This document shows, piece after piece, positions 59,680 through 64,000 of a stretch of DNA of 64,000 nt. The first letter of the stretch is position 1; each line of letters starts with the position of its first letter. Source of the DNA: Haplosporangium gracile (taxonomy: Eukaryota > Mortierellomycota > Mortierellomycetes > Mortierellales > Mortierellaceae); NCBI GenBank assembly GCA_015499985.1, contig JAAAUF010000049.1, positions 1-64,000 on the forward strand, in the 5' to 3' direction. The position numbers and the translations under genes are program-made. Under the pieces are notes generated by a model. That model saw only the letters and a program-made list of their open reading frames with translations, had not been told where the DNA came from and searched no databases.

Positions 59680-59739
59680 ATTTAGCTTTTAGCAAAAAGT
59701 TTTATTTCATTGCAAAAAACCGCTGAAAAAATGATCTTG

Positions 59740-61744
59740 CTATTGTGGGGGGTTTTGATCATTCTGCTGCGGTTGCTGAGGGAACAATGGCGACAGCATA
59801 CTCTTAAGGCTGACCCCTTGGTTATTCTGAATAGGGTCCTGGGGCTGGAAGGATGGGGCCGCCTGTGGCTGATAAACTTGAGGGTTGAACGACGGATTTG
59901 ACGGGGCGTAGGATGTGTCGAGCTGCTGTGGGGCTCTGAACTGGAACGCCTGCGAGGGGGCTGCCGAACTCTGTTGTGATTGCTGCTGCAACTGTTGCTG
60001 TTGCTGCTGAAGTCTTGATATCGTAGCCTGAGCCTCCTGGATCTGTTGTTGGTAAACAGCCTGCTGTTGTTGTTGCTGCTCAAAGAGCTGCCGCTGTTGT
60101 TGCTGTTGTAACAAGAGTTGTTGCTGCAATTGTTGTTGCTGCTGGAATTGCTGCTGCTGACGGCTGTGCTGCTGTTGTTGCTGGTGTGCGTTGGGGTTGG
60201 TTCCCATCATGTTCTGAAGCTCCCGTTGCTGTTGCTGATACCAAGGAACAGTTCCTGTACTTGCTGAGGCAGATTGTGCGGGATTAGGACGAGCCATCAC
60301 TCCAGGCCGCTGCAAGATCCTGTAACCGTCTTCTGGTTCATCAAACGCGGGTCGTGGTGGCAGAGCGATGATCTGACGTGGTGTAGAGTTGGAAAAAGAC
60401 CCTTGTGACTGATGAGCTGCCGCGGCGTCGCCAGACATTTGAGAAGGTTTCCGGTCCTTTGCGCCTCCTCGCTTCTTGTTCTTGGCAGACTTGAGCATCC
60501 GCTTGTGTTCCATCTCCTTCTCGTCGTCAGAGAACTCCAGTTCGATATCATCCACCTCCTCATCAAACTTGTTACTGGCGTCGCTTCCCTTCATCGCCTT
60601 AAGTGGAGCTGTCATGACGATAGAGCTGTATGCTGGGATCGAATAGACTGTGCTGCCAATCTTGCACTGAGCTGGGATTTCTGCTGCTGTGTTAAATCGA
60701 ATCGAATAGAGTGGGCGCGCCACGGGTCCAAAAGTCTCGAAAATCTATGGTCAACGAAAAGAAGGTTCATAGTGCGCATTAGTGTCCCGAACTAAAGCAA
60801 GCATCGTCAAGTTCGCAAGACACAGAGCGTTAGTGGTCGTCATACCTCGCCCAGAATCTCTCTGACAGCTTCCTGATCGCCCTCTGCAGGAGTCATGACA
60901 GCGGTGACAGTTCCAGAGTCTAGAACGCTGACTTCTCCACTGGAGTGTGCTTGAACCACCACCACATTGTCGACGATGGACATGACAGAACCAAAAGGCG
61001 TCAGGACGACATCCGGGCCCAGCTCGATGTTAGGCTTCTCGACCTTAGGCAGCTCCAGAATCTCGTTGGTGGTATGCAGAATGGTGTTTGGTGAGGCGTC
61101 CTCGTCATCGTCCATTCCCTCGATTTCAATCAAGGCTTTCTCGCGTTGTTCCAATGTAAGAGCAGACTTGGAGCGTGCATGTCGCTCCGAGTCTGAATCC
61201 GAGTCTGAATCAGACGAGTCACTAGAGGAGCGATAGAGTGGGGATAAAATGGTTAGTTATTTGCATCAAAATGATGGATATCTCCCGTGTGTTTCATATG
61301 CCCAAAACGACAAAGGAAAAGCGCCACTCACGGTTCGTCATCATCATCTCCACTAGACTCCAAATCGCTTGACTCGTATCCATCAGACTTGTCGTCTCCT
61401 CCGGCAAGCACGGCATCCAGTCGATCCTCCAGGTTGCTTGTGTCCATCATTGATGTGGTCTCGACGGTAACAGGTGCTTCGACAGTAGGCTCCACGGTTG
61501 GTTGCTGGGGTATCGACGGTGGCGCCTGCTGGGTCTCGTTGTGCATCAGAGTAGGCTCTATTGAGGATTCTGCGATTACATCGCCCATATGACTATCGAC
61601 GTCCATGCCAGTACTGGCGGTTGCTGTGTCGTGGAGGGTGGAGAGGGCGATTGCCTGTGATTCGACGTGGTGAGCAGGGGCGTGTGTTGCATCCATGACT
61701 GTATCTTCCTGCACTGGGACCGGGTTTTCGTGCGTGGTATCCAT
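59740..61744 (-). CDS. NAF1: H/ACA ribonucleoprotein assembly factor Naf1
   Basis: Exons 61744-61332, 61221-60846 and 60744-59740 give 597 residues. The N-terminus is acidic and Ser-rich, with a SDSDSDSDSE run at the start of exon 2. The Gar1/Naf1 domain (about 180-310) contains LPKVEKPNIELGPDVVL, FGSVMSIVDNVVVVQAH, IFETFGPVARPLYSIRF and IGSTVYSIPAYS. A basic segment (KRGGAKDRKPSQMS) follows, then a Gln-rich C-terminus (about 420-520) ending NPPQ. Naf1 binds Cbf5/dyskerin during H/ACA snoRNP assembly and is later replaced by Gar1. The gene is divergent from bS16m with 294 bp between starts. Confidence 0.92.
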
Positions 61745-62038
61745 GATAGAAAGTTGTGCCTGTTGTATTGTGAAAAGGAAGGAGAACGAGGGCAAGTGTA
61801 GGTTTATGCGACAAAGGAAAGAAAGAAAGAAGAGAAAGTTGGGCGTGTTTCTTTTTTTTTTCTTTTTTCTTTTTTCTTTTTTTTGGGCGCTCCAAGCTGA
61901 TAAATTTGTGGCTTCGAGCCATATCCAACAACAACAGTCACAGCCCTTGTTCTATGCTCCTTGACTCTAATACACCTACCTGCCTTTATCTCCGAAGCTG
62001 ATCTCCTCCACCCTCTCCTACTCAAGCAACCCTCTGCC
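61745..62038. promoter_or_regulatory. Divergent promoter, NAF1 and bS16m
   Basis: 294 bp between facing-apart start codons, with a T/C-rich tract (about 61850-61884). Shared control is inferred from spacing. Confidence 0.4.
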
Positions 62039-62631
62039 ATGATCTCCATCAAACTCGCTCGCCACGGTCTCAAGAACACCCCCTTCTACCACATCGTCGT
62101 CTTGCAGAGCAGATCGCGGCCCACAAGAAAGCCCATTGAGCAGCTCGGAACATTTAACCCTATCCCCAACAAGGATGGCTCCAAGGACATCACCCTGAAC
62201 TTTGAGCGCGCAAAGTACTGGATCGGAGTTGGTGCCAAGCCCAGTGAATCCGTTGCCCGTATTTTGGCCAAGGTAACCAAGGAACCCACTCAACAGCACA
62301 GAGACTCTTTACAGGAATGGCAGGAATGCAGTACGCCCTCCCCCCGGGTCGTACTACAGTGCAACAAAAGAAAGAACGGAACCCAAATTTTTCTTACTGT
62401 TATGAAGTCGTCCCTGAAGTTGTGGATATGCCCATGTATTGCAGGATGGGTATTGAGGATGCAGTTGGGCAACTTGGTTATTAACTATTTATCGCTTCTT
62501 TTTCTTTGCCCCTCATTTCCGTGCTTCGATTCATTTTCTAGGCTGACATTATCCCACCACGACCCAGACCCGGCATGCCTAACCCCAGCCCTTCAACCCC
62601 TATCAAAGCCCCTACTACCCCTTCTGCATAA
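62039..62631 (+). CDS. MRPS16: Mitochondrial small-subunit ribosomal protein bS16m
   Basis: Two exons, 62039-62272 and 62542-62631, give 107 residues. The bS16 signature is clear: MISIKLARHGLKNTPFYHIV, KPIEQLGTFNPIPNKDGSKD, LNFERAKYWIGVGAKPSESV and LAKADIIPPRPRPG. The 269-bp intron is longer than most here and its acceptor is TTTTCTAG. An upstream in-frame non-ATG extension was ignored because bS16 proteins begin just before the first beta strand. Import is probably through an internal basic N-terminus rather than a long presequence. It is a structural protein of the mitoribosome small subunit. Confidence 0.92.
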
Positions 62632-63891
62632 CTGCTCCTAGCCTGTCGTCTTTTTTTCTTCTTATCCCTATCAGCATACTTGTATTAAAATCCACCTGTT
62701 ATCAACAACATCAACTCGCGCGCCTGGAACTGAAATACAACGGGAAGTTTGGATATCAAAAAGGCAGGACCGAAGGACATGCAATTGGTGAGCACCAGTT
62801 GGGACATGTCGTCAATTTACTCCAATGTTAAGCAACAGAGACCGCAACAACCACGTAGGAAGCGCGAATCGCAGCAACGGGAACAAAGAATGGTATGGTG
62901 AATGCGAAAGATAGAATTCAGGAATGGAGGGAGAAAGAAAAGCAGAAAGAAGAAAAAACAGAGCAGAACAAAAGAAAGGAGTGCCTGTTGTTGATTTTTT
63001 TTATTGAACGGAAAGATGGAGATAGAGTCGTGAGCCGCCAGATAGGAGAAAGTTCAATGGGATCAAGGGCTGGATTTTTTGGATGTGCCATGCTCAATTT
63101 GAGTCTGACCATGTGCAAGAGTGAAAGGTATCAGCATCGCAGTGCTATTTCTGGTTGCTGTTGTTGTCTAGGAGCACAGCTGAGAACGGTGTTTAGCGGT
63201 TTGCAAATCCTATTTCAGATTGATAAACGTCAGATAGCCACTTTGTGGATTGTGTCGAGATGTAACGTCGATCTCTCGTCGCTGTTGTTGTGGCACAGCT
63301 CGATCCCGAGGGAGACAGGGATTATTGGTAGGTGCGATCGGGAATAAGCATATATATTTTTTTGCATAGTGTACGATGGAGGTGTGTCTCTGAATAGCAG
63401 TTTCTTTGATTGCACGACATTCCAAAGTCGCCCTTTCTCACTTTACTTGTCTGAGACAGAGCCCGCTCCTGTTTCTTTCTCTTTCTCTCCCCTCTCGCTC
63501 TTGCTCTCTTTCTCTCTCTCATGTCCTCGCTCCCTCTCCCGCCTCGCGTAATCAAAAAAAAGAAAAAGAAGGGAAAAACGGGTCTCCTTTGGGCTAATAC
63601 ATTAAGCGCCCTTTCCGTTTCTTATTGTCCTCTCTTGCCCTTTTTCTTTTCTTCCTTCTTCTCGCTTTCACTTTTCTTATTGTCTTTTTGTCGTTGTTGT
63701 TTTTTGTCGACGTTCACTTTCTTCCTCTTTAATCCTTTCTTCATTCTTTTTTACCCTCCCTCTCTCCCTCTTTCATTGTCGCCAGCTCCACTTCCCAGTC
63801 TTGACACATATTCTTCCTTTCACGCCTCCTTTTTTGTACTCCTTTTTTTTTTCAACCACTTCAATTTCCCTCCTTGGCTTAAATCACAGTT
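62632..63891. other. Intergenic region with a pyrimidine-rich leader
   Basis: About 1.26 kb with no supported gene. From about 63420 to 63890 the plus strand is strongly C/T-rich, a likely long 5' untranslated or promoter region of the gene that starts at 63892. Confidence 0.5.
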
Positions 63892-64000
63892 ATGGCGGCA
63901 AGTGTCTCCTCCACAGTCCAGCCAAACATGGACTGCATCCCAGTCGTCTCGCTGGAAAAGCAGCAGGAGTTCAGCCACGCTCAAGACCAGCAACCATTCT
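63892..64000 (+). CDS. Start of a gene cut by the window edge
   Basis: An ATG after a long pyrimidine-rich leader opens a frame that stays open for 36 codons to the edge (beginning MAASVSSTVQPNMDC). Codon use looks coding, with C/G in most third positions. Too little is present to name the product. Confidence 0.5.
   Translation, partial: MAASVSSTVQPNMDCIPVVSLEKQQEFSHAQDQQPF

Noticed and set aside
1..64000. CRISPR arrays, operons, phage or biosynthetic gene clusters.
   Set aside because: The DNA is intron-rich eukaryotic sequence, and no regularly spaced repeats, NRPS, PKS or terpene genes were seen.

Overview
The window is nuclear DNA of a filamentous fungus, most likely an early-diverging lineage of the Mortierella/Linnemannia type. 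This is inferred from protein content and gene structure; no marker gene is present. Genes are split by many short introns, mostly GTAAGT-like donor to TAG/CAG acceptor. Genes are packed tightly. The products are eukaryotic housekeeping proteins mixed with fungal wall and secretion proteins: an AA11-like LPMO, a chitin deacetylase, GPI-type secreted proteins and a Fet3-type ferroxidase. No CRISPR array, rRNA, convincing tRNA or intact mobile element was seen. Exon joins were worked out by hand from splice signals and reading frame, and almost all models close cleanly.

Layout. 0.7-1.6 kb: secreted LPMO. 2.9-14.8 kb: a housekeeping block of TIM23, GPATCH11, CWC2/RBM22, DENR/TMA22, a TCERG1-like WW/FF protein, DBP9/DDX56 and TRAPPC3/BET3; five of these seven act in RNA processing, ribosome assembly or translation. 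15.1-19.0 kb: two adjacent decayed genes for single-pass surface proteins, full of in-frame stops. 20.7-23.7 kb: a DUF202 membrane protein and a GPI-type secreted protein. 23.7-26.3 kb: gene-poor. 26.3-30.1 kb: a large coiled-coil/low-complexity orphan. 30.2-36.5 kb: ribosomal protein eL38 and an ankyrin-bromodomain-BAH protein of the RSC1/RSC2 type. 36.9-40.6 kb: a Fet3-like ferroxidase and, just upstream, a predicted single-pass membrane protein. 42.4-49.3 kb: a damaged PP4R3/SMEK-like gene and a SET/MYND methyltransferase. 49.9-51.0 kb: chitin deacetylase. 52.5-62.6 kb: PDS5, a short TFIIIC5/Tfc1-like protein, NAF1 and mitochondrial bS16m. 63.9 kb: the start of a gene that runs off the edge.

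How it fits together. No classical cluster is evident, but several points stand out. The ferroxidase promoter holds a dense set of GATA elements, including two perfect ATCAGATAA sites, the known motif of fungal iron-responsive GATA repressors. Further GATA sites lie upstream of the neighbouring membrane-protein gene, whose predicted juxtamembrane segment carries an RExxE motif and an acidic run, so the pair may be an iron-handling module. The TFIIIC5-like gene encodes only the N-terminal dimerisation part of the family. The PP4R3-like gene lacks its N-terminal domain and carries apparent frameshifts. Three divergent pairs (DENR/TCERG1-like, PDS5/TFIIIC5, NAF1/bS16m) share short promoters of about 200-300 bp.
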